Below, piece by piece: positions 22,257 through 33,300 of a stretch of DNA of 64,000 bases (its first letter is position 1; each line of letters opens with the position of its first letter). Origin of the DNA: Turritopsis dohrnii. Taxonomy: Eukaryota; Cnidaria; Hydrozoa; Anthoathecata; Oceaniidae. The translations under genes and the position numbers were made by a program. A model generated the notes under the pieces. The model worked only from the letters and a program-made list of their open reading frames with translations, was not told where the DNA came from and did no database searches. Location of the stretch: assembly GCA_027922465.2 (NCBI GenBank), contig BQMF02000012.1, positions 1,054,001-1,118,000 of the forward strand, read 5' to 3'.

Positions 22257-22780
22257 ATCTTCATCAATCAAACACAATGACTGGCTTTGCGACTTATATT
22301 TCACTTTTGTGACTGCCTTTTGTTTTGTATATTTCAACACTTGAAATTAAGGCTACAAAGAAAATAAACTATGTCTAAATAATATGTACATAAAGTAAAC
22401 ATAGAACATAACAAAAATAGATAAAAAGACTAAAAGTATGAGAGAAGACTAGCCAAAGAACTGAATGGATAACCAATGCATAAGTACAAAATGGTAGGCA
22501 AATGGAAACAAAATGGCTGAAAGGGGTGGGGCAAGGCAAAAGTAACACAAGCAAAACTGTAAATAAACAAAATATAAATAAAATAAAATAAAAACTTACT
22601 GAAATATAAGGTCCAATAATATAAAGCAGCCACAAGCAAGTAGATATAAAAATAAATCAATATGATACCAATAGACTAAAGACTTTACTAAGTGCTAGAG
22701 CACAACTGCTCTGCTTAAAGTCTATATGCAACTGAATGTAAAGCAAACTTGACAAAAGCTATTTATAGAAAAATATAAAC
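22257..22780 (-). other. Possible leader / LTR of the BEL/Pao copy
   Basis: This lies immediately upstream of the gag start. On the sense strand it is T-rich and ends in ttgaaatataca before the gag leader. No second LTR copy exists in the window, so the borders cannot be set. Open frames here follow from T-rich composition. Confidence 0.3.
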
Positions 22781-22975
22781 AAAAATGGTAGCTACCAATC
22801 AAAAAAAAAATAAAGTTACATCAGGAACAAGTCCAGTCGTTAAGTGTTTTGAGATGGAAAAAATTAGTAACAACCTGAAATTTGGCACAGTGACTTGGAA
22901 TCATATCCTGAATCACCAAAAAAAGCCCTGGGAGAAGAGACAATACATTATTTTAAAACACATTATAAACAACAT

Positions 22976-23658
22976 ATATGTGACATTCCAGGGGATTTTT
23001 ATAACAAAGGATATTAACGTTAATATTGTTATTATCGTTAATATGGTAAGAGCACAGATTACCGTTATTATCGTTAAAAAGTTTTGTTCAAGACTTTTGT
23101 TTATACATTTTACATACGTGTGTGGTTTTATGAAGTTCTCAAATTATTCGCCACGTTTGTGCTAATCTCACCCTCTCTCACATCGGAGAAATGTTGCTTC
23201 CCTGTCTCTTTTCTATAAATACTTTCATGGGCATTGTTCGGATGACTTGCCTCAACTGACTCCTTCTCCTAAGACTTTCTCTCAGAACACTCGCCTCTCT
23301 TCGAATTCTCATCCTTTGACTGTTCTGGTCCCAACTTGCCATAAGAACTTTTATTCATCTAGCTTTTTCCCTTGGACTGCTCGCCTCTGGAATTCTCTCC
23401 CAGCGAAAGAAAGATTAATATACGCGAAATGGTTTCCTTGTCACAAATAAAATGATCACATGTTTAATATTAATGTTATCGTTAATATCAAAAATATAGT
23501 TATTTTCTTACTATAATTAGGATATTAACGATAATAGCGCTATTAACTATAATAACGCAATGATAATTATTAGCGATAATATCGCTAATTCTATTGTTTT
23601 ATAAACGATATTTTCGTTAATATCGTTTGTTATCAAAATCCCCTGGAACGTCACATAT
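22976..23658. mobile_element. Long MITE enclosing a LINE 3' fragment
   Basis: The left end, atatgtgacattccagggga followed by tttttataacaaa, is mirrored at the right (tttgttatcaaaatccccTGG with acgtcacatat, ending about 23658). The flanks inside the ends repeat gttaatat, gataatatcg and ttatcgttaatat palindromes. The middle (about 23150-23460) is unrelated and contains coding sequence of a LINE. TSD not resolved, possibly ATAT. Confidence 0.7.
23180..23412 (+). pseudogene. LINE ORF2 C-terminal fragment
   Basis: The + strand encodes the typical C-terminal block of CR1/Jockey-like ORF2: FYKYFHGHCSDDLP, then LTVLVPTCHKNFY and SFFPWTARLWNSLP. It is a short isolated piece, not joined to any RT, inside the inverted repeats of 22976-23658. 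Confidence 0.7.
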
Positions 23659-23928
23659 TTTCTTTCTTTATTGAAGCTTTTCGTGACTTAGTTACATTAT
23701 CAAGTGAGTGAAACCTACAATCTAAAAACATTTATACAAGTATCTACAGTAAAATAGTTGATCTGTTATGAAATATTTAAATCCCCGGGAATCAAAATAA
23801 AGAAAATGAGAAGGAGGAGAGGCTGGAGAACCTGAAAGATGAAATACAAATGTAATAAAAACTAAGTGATGCCATTTCTAAATAACAAAAGACTTTTAAC
23901 ATCTTTTTGATTGTTGATAGATGGATTT

Positions 23929-24315
23929 CAGCGCTGCAAATAATTTTTTTACACCAGCCGGTCATCGTGATCATTAAAAGTCAAAATCTGCCAGTCACAT
24001 GGCTATTTTGCCGGTCAAGTCAAACTTGAAAAATGTAAACATTCTATTTCACTGTTATTGTAAAAGTTGAGCATGTTCTAGTTCATATAAATAGTTGGGC
24101 ATGTTTTTAAAGAGTATCTTCGTGCGCGATTAAAAACGCGTCTTGGAGCGTTATAGCGATCGCTATCCCTTGCTATCAAGCAATCATCGTATTTCACAAA
24201 ATCTGATGGTCCTTTCGTTTCAATAAAATAAATTTTGACCGGTCAAGTTGATCAACCATAAGAAAAAATACATGATCGGTCATTGACCGCTGACCGCCTG
24301 TTATTTGCAGCGCTG
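23929..24315. mobile_element. hAT-like MITE with 6-bp target duplication
   Basis: The ends are cagcgctgcaaataa (23929) and ttatttgcagcgctg (24315), 15-bp perfect inverted repeats. They are flanked by ggattt at 23923-23928 and 24316-24321. CAG...CTG termini and a short TSD fit hAT-type elements, where 8 bp is usual and 5-6 bp variants are known. The interior has repeated ccggtca / tgaccgg blocks. No ORF. Confidence 0.8.
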
Positions 24316-24321
24316 GGATTT

Positions 24322-25399
24322 TTTGTTCTAATATGAAATGCCTCAAGCATTTTTGGTTTCCTCGAGTTTTTATTTGGTTTGGAAATGATTGACCACGTGA
24401 TTATATGTGTGGGGTTTTGATGGGATGTTTTGATGGGAGCCATTTCTTCTCACTGGAATTGTGTTCTGCATATCATTTCTGTTGGTTTTTCCAATATATT
24501 GCTGACTGCATGTGCACTCACCCTTTTAAATCAGGCTTTGAAATAATTTTTTACAGCACATCGGACAAATTTTCGAGTTTTGTCCGGCAACGAAAAAAAT
24601 TTCGTGGGCAACATCGTAATTTGTCGGACATTTTGAAAATTGTCTCATAGTTGACGGACAAATTCAGTTTTGCTTTTTACCTTGATAAGTTTTAATTACT
24701 GAAGTCTGAATTTGTTTTGTTCGCCAGCGATGGCGGAATCTAGACTTGTGAAAGTTTTGCGAAGAGAGTTTGCAGATCCAGTTCATGATAACACAATTAT
24801 GCTCAACTGTTGTATCACATTGAGACTTGAACGAGCAGCGAGTGTTAATCCTTTTGCAACCATACCGTCTGTTTTCCTGATATCCTTAACGGTACCAGGA
24901 AGAACTTAAAAATAGTCTGACAAAATAATTTAACAAATGCAGAAAAACAACTAACTATCCGTTTCTTTATCCGTTTCTTTATCAGGGTAGGCCATAAAAT
25001 TCTTTGCTATTTTCACAACTGAAGTTATTTACAACTCTATATGCAAATTAGACTACAGGGGTTGACAAATCTATACAGCATTCGTATGTTGACATACAAA
25101 ATGTATTTTTCACGTATCGCAAAAAAAACTTTAACATACATATTTCAAGTCAAAATAATGTACATCTTATGAAAATACGTTAATGCAACAAAAAGTTTAT
25201 TAGCAATGTTTTGTTATTCAGTTTTACATTCTTTTGCTTTTGTAGGATTTCAACTATATTTCAAAAGGTTGAAGAAGTTTGATTTTAAGGTGGTAATTAG
25301 TTGGTGTAAATAGGGTCTTATCGTAAAACACCAGCAAATTAATTTATTAAAGATAAAAGAATTATACATGCCGTGAGCTGTGTTAGCATATGTTTTTTT
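24322..25399. other. No gene recognised; one small ATGGCGG-led frame
   Basis: AT-rich DNA with a purine-rich block of gacaaatt/ttgtcc repeats at 24560-24665. A short frame at 24730-24909 begins ATGGCGGAATCT (MAESRLVKVLRREFADPVHD) in a YY1-like context and could be a first exon, but no partner exon was seen. Confidence 0.3.
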
Positions 25400-25941
25400 A
25401 TAATCTTTATGGAGTAGGTAGGATCTTCCTACTGGCCAGCCTCGAACTCCATCTTTGTCAGTGGCTTAGTTAGAGGTAAACTCAAGTTTACCTTGTTTCT
25501 AAGCTAGGACACTGAACGCTGGTTTTCTTTCACCTTTTTCTGTTTGTCTAGTTGTTGTATGTCCTCTTTGTCTGCTTGTGAACTGTCGCTGTTGTGTTGA
25601 AACTCTGGTAAGTCATCTCTTGGTGAGGGTACAACTCAAAAATTCAGTTACTGGTCTGAGGCCGGCTGATAGTTAGGAACCCGAACTTTTTTGGTAGCGC
25701 TTAAAAGAGGCTGTTCCATCAGCAGCTGTAAAATATCAGGACATTTGTTGTGCCATGTCGCGCATGGAGGGTTTCCCAGCAAATGTGTCTGGTGCGCTTT
25801 GTCGAGGCCACACCCTGAGCCTTCTGTTACGGCGGAAGGTTTCTTGATGAACCATCAGTATTGACACAATCAGACTTTTTGCAAGTACATGTTATGTTTG
25901 TTCCTTTTATTTAATTTCTCTATCTAAACTTCTCTTATGAA
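25400..25941 (+). other. 5' untranslated region of a LINE
   Basis: A comparatively GC-rich block ending right before the LINE ATG at 25942, with phrases such as aggccggctgatagttagga and ggtttcccagcaaatgtgtc. Its position and composition fit the 5' UTR of the element that follows. Confidence 0.5.
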
Positions 25942-26838
25942 ATGGTTAATCAAAGAAAAAACACAAAAAAACCAGCTTCAAAACCCAATTCGATTAACCC
26001 AGCCCCACTGAACATATCTTTCACAAATGTCCGTGGTTTTTGTACAAATTTCTCTCACATTCATGCTTTCAACTCTCCTGATATCCTTGCAATTTCGGAG
26101 ACCAATTCCAATATTGATACAGAAAATGACTTTCTCTTTCAAGGTTATCTTCCTCTACATCCTAAGGACTCTAAAACCCACATGCATTGCCTTGGTGTAT
26201 ACCTTCGAGACAATTTACCTATAACTCGTGTCAGTGATCTGGAGGATCCTGATTTGCCATACATGTGCTTTCGTCTTTCGTTGCTCCATTCAACAAGCTA
26301 TCTGTTCTTTCTTTATCGATCTCCATCATCCCAAGACTGTTCTGTTATCGACTCTATATCTGAAAGTATTGACAAGGCCCTATCAATTCAACACAGTGCC
26401 AACATATTTGTTTTTGGTGACTTCAATGTTCATCATGAAAAATGGCTCAAGTTCTCAAATGGAACCTCTCACTCAGGAATTCATACTCTAAATTTTGCCC
26501 TATCTCAATCTCTTCACCAAATCATTGACTTCCCTTCTCGCTTTCCTGATCGTGATGATCAATCTCCATCTCTACTTGATCTCTTTTTAACATCGAATCC
26601 TGATATCTGTAAAGCATCTAGTGAAGCTCCTCTTGGCAACTCTGACCATGGCGTAGTTTCTGTCTTAACATCTCTTAATTGCAAAGCTGCTTCTGAATCT
26701 CCTTTTCATCGCACTCTCTTCAGTTATGAACGTGGTGAATGGGATAATTTTTTAGACTTTATTCGCGATGTCCCCTGGTCCAATGTGTTTTCAAATCCAG
26801 CTGAAAAATGTGCAGAGGAAGATACATCTTGGTTTTAG
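25942..26838 (+). pseudogene. LINE ORF with AP endonuclease, 3'-truncated
   Basis: 298 codons from ATG 25942. After a Lys-rich start comes the AP-endonuclease domain: NISFTNVRGF, PDILAISETN, GVYLRDNLP, FLYRSPS, IFVFGDFNVHHEKW and NSDHGVVSV, in family order, so the nuclease is nearly complete. The frame breaks at 26838, and RT motifs are not found downstream; remnants of the linker fade out by about 27050. It is a different subfamily from the minus-strand LINE at 12.1-18.8 kb. Confidence 0.85.
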
Positions 26839-27049
26839 AGCCCCATGTAAACACAACTTTCAGACAACCTTTCACATAAACTTCATAACAAACTGAAGGA
26901 AACAGGTAATATTATATTGAAACAAAGGTGAGTATTTCAAAAGAGAACTTTTGCAGCTCGTCAAGCTGACGTTAAAATGTTTTCATTCATCCCTTCCTAC
27001 ATTCGTCCTTCATCCCAATGTTGAACCTGAAAACATTATCGACGTTGGT

Positions 27050-27900
27050 GTCATGGTTACTAATGTTGGTACGGGGGCACTGCCTCCACACGCCTAGATT
27101 TATTTTCGTATGTGGCAATAGCACGCCTGGCTTGTAATGACAAGAGTGATAACAAATGTTTATTTAAAAGTCAACAAAAATCTGTCCTAAATTGTTGAAA
27201 GTTTTGCTTCGGAAATTGTTAATGTGCTACGATTAAATTTTACAATAACGGAACGAAACTTTGCTAGGTCTCCGATCGCTTTGGAATACGGTAGTGGTTT
27301 TGAATCAAAAATCAGCGCTCAAAAATTTTCTTCGTTTCGTAGTAGAAAACAAGTCTACTCAGCGAAATCAGCTGAGGAATGAGGAAGGAGCTTCGTGGGC
27401 GCGATTTTATTATGTATTATTTAATTGTATTTTGTAGTTTTCTCGTTCTTTTTAACGTTCTTACAGAAGTATGCACAAGGTTGCAGTTTTTGAAGAAATA
27501 ATCTTTTAAATAAATAGCCAGCCAGGTGGTGACGAGTTAATGGAACAAAAACATCTTTAATTTAATTTAAAAACAATTTGAACTTCAACCAAAACCATGG
27601 AGAGTAATAAATTTTTTTTTATTTTTAGGTTTTTCATTTTTGAATAAATTTTATTTACCGTCAAAGTAATCTTTATAGCTAACATTTTACGTTCCGAATC
27701 TTCGAAAACATTGTTTTATTTTTACATATACGACACATTTCGAATTTAACTTGATTATCATACAGAATGAAGATCGTTGATCTTAACTGGAAAATTGATC
27801 GAACATCTGTCAAAAATTTACACAAGCGCACGTCATAACTGAAATCGTCAATTAAGGCGTGCGATGACCACACGCCTCTGCTAATTTCTTATGACCAGGC
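27050..27900. other. Unidentified insert with CACGCCT motifs at its ends
   Basis: An AT-rich stretch without coding signal, with cacgcct at 27089, 27122 and 27871 and its complement at about 27855. It ends where the Gypsy integrase reading resumes, so it is probably a mobile sequence inserted into or replacing the 3' part of that element. Confidence 0.35.
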
Positions 27901-27904
27901 CCGT

Positions 27905-28514
27905 TCTTGATTCCCAGGTTGTTAGGAGGTGGTGAACTTGTGTGCAACAAACTGTGGCCCTCTGTCTGAGCTCAGTTCTTCAGGGACTCTGTATGACATA
28001 AATAGCTCTCTACATATTTTAATTAATAGCTCGCTGTTGGCTTTACCTGGCTTGAAATAATAGACACATGGCCAGCTACTAAAACGGCCAACAATTACGA
28101 TGAAAAAATAGTCTGCGCAGACTTGTTGAAACGGGTACTCTGGTGATGGCGATGAGCAGAGTGGTTCACGTTGCTGACTGGGTGCATGTTTTGAAAACTC
28201 GGAACAATTTTCTTTAAATTGTTTCATCGATGCATGTAAACCTGGCCAGTAAACACATAAATTGGCCCTGTCTTTCATAGAGTTTGTGCTTTGGTGTGCA
28301 ATGTGAAGGTGTTCAAGAACAGACTTTCGTAAGCTGGAAGGGATGACGATGCGGCGATCCATGAAAATTAGTCCATCATGATGCGATAATCTCTGACGAA
28401 CTTCCCAGTATTGACAGAGCTGAGGTGGAGTTTCATGTTTTGCTTTAGGAAAACCCTTTTGGATAAGTTTGGTGAGCTCAATCAGGCTTCCACATAAAGA
28501 AATCTCTCCTGCGC
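27905..28514 (-). pseudogene. Ty3/Gypsy integrase segment
   Basis: A minus-strand frame of about 200 codons carries the integrase zinc-binding region (VLEHLHIAHQSTNSM...ENC) and the catalytic core start (YPFQQVCADYFF, first Asp; then ELSSDRGPQF, second Asp). The Gypsy-type SPEYPFQ phrase is present. The third acidic residue and C-terminus are lost at about 27905. Neighbouring fragments of the same pol lie at 29066-29391 and 30312-31043. Confidence 0.85.
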
Positions 28515-29065
28515 GACTAATCACGCGCCTAAATTGACAACAACTAATTGGCCTGCGAATGAATTAACAAAATTTCCTGAATTGATCTGTGTACAGGTGT
28601 TGTTTGCAAAAATATATTTTGAATTAACAAAACCCTTTGTTTGAAAGGCTTTTGAAAGTTACTATGATTTTTGAACATTATTTCCTATTTATCAAAATGA
28701 AGTAAGAACATTGTTTTTCTATATATATTTTTCTATTATCCAATTGTTGTAATTTCAATAACATGATTCTTGTGCAATAACTTGATCATGAAAAGATCTG
28801 GTAATAAAGTTGCTTTTAAGTTTTCGTTTCGAGGGCGTTAAATTAACAAAGCTATTCATGACGTTTTCGTTATGCACGTTTTCTGAGAAAGAGGTAAGAG
28901 AAAACCACTGTAAATTCCTTTTGATAGATATTAACTATAAATCGCTCAGATGATATGTTGTTTATCAAAGCTGGGTGAGTGAATCATCGCTCGGGTGATG
29001 CAAGAATATTGAACTTGGTCGCGTGTTTACGTGCGCGTGAGCGATCGCGCGCCTGTTATGACAAG
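28515..29065. other. Insertion within the Gypsy pol, between RNase H and integrase
   Basis: About 550 bp of AT-rich noncoding DNA split a continuous pol reading. Its borders carry cacgcgcctaaattgacaac and gcgcgcctgttatgacaagg, resembling gcacgcctggcttgtaatga plus caag at 27121. A duplicated gaattaacaaaa phrase occurs near 28560 and 28620. Likely a small transposon of unknown type. Confidence 0.4.
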
Positions 29066-29391
29066 GCCTGCTCAATGGAATTATTGTCTCCCACTGTCCT
29101 TTCTCGGATATGGTCTGGTGTAATCACATTTTGGCAAAGAAGGTTCAGTGATTTTATTTCTGCAAGCTCAAATAGGTCATCTAAATTTTTTTGATGCCAT
29201 TTGCCTGGATTGTAGTTTACGGTAAATTGTCATCGTAAAGTGTTTTCTTTTAATTTCATTATGCGAGGGTTGTCAATACTGTCTAGGTCTTGATGATTGA
29301 AAATGCCTAATAGTGGTTGGTGGTCGACGGATACTAAAAGATCATTGCAGCCTTGTGTGAAAATTCTTGAGTGGTGTAGTGCCCAAGCTAA
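29066..29391 (-). pseudogene. Ty3/Gypsy RNase H, C-terminal part
   Basis: The minus-strand reading shows LAWALHHSRIFTQGCNDLLV, SVDHQPLLGIF and RIMKLKENTLR, typical of the RNase H end of Gypsy pol, continuing into the spacer towards integrase (YNPGKWHQKN). Upstream it is interrupted at 29391 by the Harbinger-like MITE; the N-terminal half resumes at 30312. Confidence 0.85.
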
Positions 29392-30311
29392 AGGCCGGTT
29401 TCCATACAGCTGCATTTTACGCTCTAGCGAAAAAAGCTCGGGAGATTTTTTCTCGGGAGCACAAATTGATTTCCATTAACTATTTTTCATGCACGTGCAA
29501 AAAATATCAAAACATTCAGATCTGAAGAAAGTTACTAGTTTTGCATAGTTTTTTTTAAACTAAACATAGTGTCAATTTTATTACTGTCGTCAAAAAAGAA
29601 ATAGATAGATAATTTGAAAATGTGAATGAGAAAGCTTTTCTTGGAGAGACGTTCCAAAGGGCTATATACAATGTTAAATAAGATTTGATTGGGTATAAGG
29701 CAAAACAAATTTAAAATTTGATAAATTTTCTCTTTGATCTTTGTCAAAGCAACATCAGATCACAAAAAAAAAACTTTAACAACATCTAGAATACGTATAG
29801 ATAATTCAAAAATGTTATTTATTCCCTTGATACAGTTAAAAATGTTAAAGGAGATAATTAAAAGATATTTTACAAAAGGTTTCTCCACGCCGATGATAAA
29901 AGCTTGATTTCTCCTTGTAATACAATGTTTTGGTTAAAAATTTAATGCTGTTTGCTAAAGAATATTTTTTCAAAGCATTAAGAATGAATCCCCCAATGTT
30001 CGAGGAATTACTTTTCTCGATTTCACCCTTCATAAAAGAAATCTTGAATATTTTGTTTTATTGACGTTCGCAAATTAAAAACAAACAATACTCAAATATG
30101 ATTGGCTGATATAAAATTTAACAAAAGAGAGAGAAAAAATACGCGCTCAAAAGTAGAATGAGTTTAACTTTTACGCCAAGCTCAAGAGTAGCTCAAGAGA
30201 ATTCTAAATCTCTCAGTCAGCGGTAATTTTGATTTTATGCGCATGCGTCGGCAAAATTCTCACGAGCTTTTTCCGCTCGAGTGTAAAATGCAGCTGTATG
30301 GAAACCGGCCT
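29392..30311. mobile_element. Harbinger-like MITE inserted in Gypsy RNase H, TAA duplication
   Basis: The ends are aggccggtttccatacagct (29392, the inverted repeat running on through gcattttacgctc) and its complement ending ccggcct at 30311. Both borders carry TAA (29389-29391 and 30312-30314), and removing the 920 bp plus one TAA restores the RNase H reading. 3-bp TWA duplications are diagnostic for PIF/Harbinger. No transposase is encoded. Partial inner complementarity (gctcgggag / ctcgag) extends the arms. Confidence 0.9.
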
Positions 30312-31043
30312 TAATGCTAAGGCTTCGCCTTCTGTAGGACTGTAGTTTTGTTTGCTGGTATTAGTGACACAGGATCTGGCGTACACAAGCTTCTAGCCTT
30401 CTGCACAGCATGTTGGCACATTTTGTGATTTGCAACCGCAATACTGTTGTAGGAGTAGGTAGCCTATGTCGTCTTTACTCCAATCGGTTTGCAGGCATGT
30501 CCGAAAATTGCAAGGATTTGACACAGTCACTAATGTGTTGAAGTAGTTTCTGTTTCGACTCTTTGAATAAGTTTTCCAAAATATCGTCCCAATAATATTT
30601 TTTCTTTGCTTTTACGAGTTCTCTAAATGGGTTCATAATAGGGCTGACTGCATAGGCCCAAGAGATTTGATTTACTAGATCAAACCAGAAACATGCGTTT
30701 GTAATGGTGGACAAGATTTTTGGCGATGGTTTGATTCCACTCGAAGTTATGTGAAGACCTGCAAATTCGACAGTTTCTTGACAAAATTTAAATTTATCTC
30801 TGTTTGGAACGATGCATCGCTCGGCTAAAAGAGTTAGAAAAGTCCCACGTGTGGTAGAACGCTTGTTGAATAGTTTCATCGTAAAGGAGGGTATCATCGA
30901 CTATTTTTATCTTGCTAGGTACGCTACTGATGATGTCATTGTACTGACGAGTATATGCATCCCCTGCAGCTTTGAAGCCTTGTGGTAGCCTACGGTACAT
31001 ATACCGCCCCCATTCCTTGATGAAAGTTGTCAGAAACTCAGGA
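30312..31043 (-). pseudogene. Ty3/Gypsy reverse transcriptase and start of RNase H
   Basis: Minus-strand readings in shifted frames: RRLPQGFKAAGDAYTRQY (RT block), IKIVDDTLLYDE (catalytic VDD box), FAGLHITSSGIKPSP (thumb), then the connection and RNase H start with SPTEGEALAL reaching the MITE border. At least one frameshift near 30800-30900 is present. The N-terminal RT, protease and gag are missing upstream of 31043, where a CACGCCT-bearing insert begins. Confidence 0.85.
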
Positions 31044-31399
31044 AATATAGAAAAATAAAGAAAAAATATAATAATAGCATTTCAAATTTGAAAATAAAAT
31101 AAAGATTTGTTTTGTTTTGAAAAAAATCATTCATTAACTGGAGATTTCTTTTGCAAATTTTTTTCGGAACCATTTTCGTAAAACTCATAAAAACATTAAA
31201 TACGTGTTGACCAGGGATCAAGAATTTCATTTCGATTAAAAGATAAGAATAACAAAGATTTTTTGGATCGCACGCCATCACACGCCTAAACAAATTCAGG
31301 TGAGTGATAATTAGCACGCCTAAAACGACTCCATCCTTGATTAAGCATGCGAGATGTCACACGCCTGCTTTTTTCATATTACAAAGCCTGCTATAAAAA
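31044..31399. other. AT-rich insert with CACGCCT motifs
   Basis: Noncoding. cacgcct occurs at 31281, 31315 and 31360 and cacgcca at 31271. It abuts the broken Gypsy RT as the other CACGCCT-bearing inserts do. Confidence 0.35.
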
Positions 31400-31690
31400 T
31401 TGATCAAATCTGAAAGCGAACTGTCACATTCAACATCAGCACCTTGTTCTTTGTGCAAATCTTCCAAATTTGAACTTTGCCGGAAATGTGAAATTTATTT
31501 TTGTGGACAAGAAGGTAATTTTTTGTGTTTTGCCGGAAGTAAATTATCATTGAGAGTTAAGCTTTGTGATAGACAATCTTTAGTGTCACGATATTCATCT
31601 ACAGGTTGTTCCCACGTGGCATCATCAAACTCTGGAGGTCCAAGTAAAACCAAACACATTTGTATTTTGATATTGACATTAAAATCTTGA
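31400..31690 (+). CDS. Cysteine-rich open frame, possible transposase C-terminal zinc ribbon
   Basis: A 96-codon frame with closely spaced cysteine pairs (CSLCKSSKFELCRKC). The pattern recalls the cysteine-rich tail of piggyBac-type transposases, but no catalytic domain is nearby on this strand. The first codon (ATT/ATG context) is uncertain. It may be a transposon scrap. Confidence 0.25.
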   Translation: MIKSESELSHSTSAPCSLCKSSKFELCRKCEIYFCGQEGNFLCFAGSKLSLRVKLCDRQSLVSRYSSTGCSHVASSNSGGPSKTKHICILILTLKS

Positions 31691-31699
31691 TTTTTTGGA

Positions 31700-33300
31700 G
31701 AGTTTCTAATTCACCGTTATCGTCGTTTCCACTAAGTAGTTGATTGTTTTGAAATCGTCTCACTTCTTTCATGCGATATTGGAAAATCACTAGATATTCT
31801 TTGGCATGTAATTTGAATTCCTTGCTTCAAAATGTCCGTTAACAAAAGAAGCATTAGAATAGGTTCTAGAATAGTATTTCAGATGCCAGTTAAATCAGCT
31901 CTGGAATCCTTTCTTGAATAAGAGTATCCAGGAAGTCAGGAAACTAAATGTTTACTAGCTTTTCCATGTGATAGCCATCTAGTTGGTGAAGTTTTTTTGG
32001 GCTGTCACAAACTTGTGCTTCTGCGAAAATTGCAGATTTCACAGTGCTGTATTTAAGTAACTTCCATGCTGAAAGGAGTCAACATCACTTCAGCATTGAA
32101 ATCCTGTTGTATTTTAGCAGGTGCACAAACACCAAAGCCGCCTTATGATTTCTGCAATTTACGTACATGGCGTGGGAGACTTTGTGCCTAAATCTCCTCT
32201 GCAGACCAGATTTAGCACCATTCATCGCATTAGTACCATCCATGCCATCGAAATGCATGCGGTCTAAATCTAAATCTTTTTCTTTGAATACATCTTTAAT
32301 TTTTTCAACAAAGGCCTTGGCACCCTTACTTCCGACTATCTACACCAGTCCTAAGAATTCCTCCTTGACACCATAAGTATCAGAGTCAACGTAGGGAACG
32401 AATATTGAAAACTCTGAATGATCTCCGATATCTGTTGTTTCGTCCATCATGAGGCTGAAATCACCTGCAGCGACAAGTCTATCTTTAAATTCGCCGCACA
32501 AGAATTTAGAGGTATAGTTGGCTCGTTTGCTGCATTCTAATATATGTTTGTTTATATCATCGTCACCAAGGTCTCACAAAAAATCAATTAAATCAGAAAA
32601 CTTTTCTCATACTGCCCATTTTTCACGAGCAATGAAATATATATTGTTTTCAAAAATTTCTTGATGACACGTTGATTTCTTTTCCTCTTATATCGGGATT
32701 GTTTTTTCTCACCATCTCAAAGCTGCTTGTAAATATTTCCTTTAGCAAGCATATTTTTGATTTCCTCCTTTTTAGCTGTTGATGCTAAGTGCTTTATACT
32801 CTTTTTGTGGTTGGAGAACGTTATTTTCGGATGCCTGTGAAGTCGTACAGCTTTTGTTCTCAAATACTCGTCACCTTTGCCATAATCTTTGCAAGCTTGC
32901 AGAGCCATCCGTTTTTGCTTGCAGAAAAGTATATAAAAATGGGTATAAATTCTCCCATTTTGCTTGAATTTGGTTTGCCTCTGAATAGGATCTCTTAGGA
33001 ACAATAGGATCTACGGGCTCTTTATTTTGTTCACTATTTTCACAAGATGAATCAATTTGTTCATTGTTATCAGAAGACTCAATTTCACTTTCACTTTCAC
33101 TTTCCAAACAGTTGAAGGCGAATCAAGTTCCATTGAAACATTATACAGTGTTCGAGCTTGGTTTAGACAGCATTTCAAAAATACTTCGTTGTTTTTTATT
33201 TGAACTTGATAGAAGACGTTTTGAACTATAAGTAGAAGCCTTTTTATTATGGCTGATTCTGGAGGTTTTGTGACGCCCCATTTTAGACATGTGACCTGAA
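31700..33300 (-). pseudogene. hAT-type (DUF4371 / ZNF862-like) transposase pseudogene
   Basis: Minus-strand fragments in order: a basic N-terminus (about 33290-33140, GRHKTSRISHNKKA), an acidic Ser/Glu linker (33107 on), a zinc-finger-like region (about 33000-32740), then the catalytic core (about 32560-32100) with FSLMMDETTDIGDHSEFSIF, GSKGAKAFVEKI, MHFDGMDGTNAM and NCRNHKAALVFVH, and a helical part (LKYSTVKSAIFAEAQ) near 32000. DETTD and NCRNH are hallmarks of the DUF4371 group. Frameshifts and an in-frame stop inside the core (near 32340) make it dead. Confidence 0.8.

Noticed and set aside
22375..22660. Hydrophobic frames that look like membrane proteins
   Set aside because: T-rich sequence upstream of the BEL/Pao gag gives Phe/Leu/Tyr-rich frames by composition.
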